From CAYNFP01 sp964492595 (GTDB lineage Bacteria; Bacillota_I; Bacilli_A; RF39; UBA660): a DNA stretch of 6,156 nt. The position numbers were made by a program, and so were the translations under genes. The notes beneath the pieces are model-generated. The model was not told the origin of the DNA. It searched no databases and saw nothing but the letters and a program-made list of their open reading frames with translations. Shown here one piece after another: positions 6,004-6,156 of this stretch (position 1 is the first letter of the stretch; each line of letters starts with the position of its first letter). The stretch covers positions 1 to 6,156 of the forward strand of contig CAZBKY010000040.1 in the NCBI GenBank assembly GCA_964492595.1. Direction: 5' to 3'.

Positions 6004-6044
6004 GTAAGATTGATGGGAAATCAAAGTAAAATAGTTCTTACTTA
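5988..6044. repeat. Triple TTACTTA/TAAGTAA repeat around the internal stop
   Basis: TTACTTA occurs at 5988-5994 and 6038-6044, and its reverse complement TAAGTAA at 6001-6007. The first pair makes a 7-bp hairpin with a 6-nt loop, and TAAGTAAGA (6001-6009) can pair with TCTTACTTA (6036-6044) over 9 bp. The internal TAA stop is the first three bases of the inverted copy. The arrangement fits a template-switch or deletion scar, but short AT repeats can arise by chance. Confidence 0.4.
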
Positions 6045-6156
6045 CAGTTATTTTCCCGGAAAGATATATTCAGTAAGGATATACAGCAGAGCATTAACTG
6101 AAGATGAAATAAAACACAATTATGAGTATGATAAAATTAGATTTAACTTAGAGTAA
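6004..6156 (+). pseudogene. C-terminal remnant of a LamG/concanavalin-like module
   Basis: After the TAA at 6001-6003 the same frame stays open for 50 codons to a TAA at 6154-6156. Its last 35 residues contain G-K-I-Y-S-V-R-I-Y-S-R-A-L-T-E-D-E-I-K-H-N-Y, the typical closing strand and helix of LamG/LamG_3-like modules in gut and phage adhesins, ending R-F-N-L-E. A whole module is about 150-200 residues, so most of it is missing. It has no ribosome site, and the ATG at 6013 is not supported. It is best read as the last piece of the surface gene, left after a deletion or recombination. Confidence 0.55.

Overview
The window looks like low-GC Bacillota (Firmicutes) chromosome. The DNA is strongly AT-rich, the genes follow purine-rich Shine-Dalgarno sites (one near-perfect), sigma-A-like promoters are visible, and TGA is used as a normal stop, so this is not the mycoplasma code. 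The protein families (SipW-cognate signal sequences, a glycine-rich domain, discoidin, CBM-like and LamG-like modules) are common in gut-type Bacilli and Clostridia. I cannot name the species.

Layout, all on the + strand. An extended -10 promoter with an overlapping AT palindrome (11-48) drives a four-gene unit: three paralogous TasA/camelysin-like secreted proteins (67-699, 742-1356, 1425-2030) and a SipW-type signal peptidase I (2043-2918). A weak AT-rich hairpin terminator lies between subunits 2 and 3 (1363-1398), and a clearer terminator follows the peptidase (2950-2976). A promoter that shares bases with this last terminator drives a gene for an unrecognised membrane-anchored protein (2990-3487), whose own terminator covers its stop codon. 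A separate promoter (3532-3560) then drives a large multidomain surface protein (3584-5425): SipW-type signal, TasA-like domain, long glycine-rich domain and discoidin-like domain. Its reading frame breaks near 5413. The continuation in another frame encodes a CBM-like module up to a TAA at 6001, and a 50-codon LamG tail follows in that same frame up to the last base of the window.

Working model (inference): this is a compact surface-fibre locus. The peptidase would process the three small subunits and probably the large protein, because all four carry the same G-x-T-[FY]-A signal end. The small proteins would polymerise as TasA does, and the large protein would be an anchored or tip adhesin with phage-tail-like binding modules. 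RBS strengths, the internal terminator and separate promoters suggest graded subunit stoichiometry. The adhesin 3' end is decayed, variable or mis-assembled. No RNA gene, CRISPR array, insertion sequence or origin was seen.
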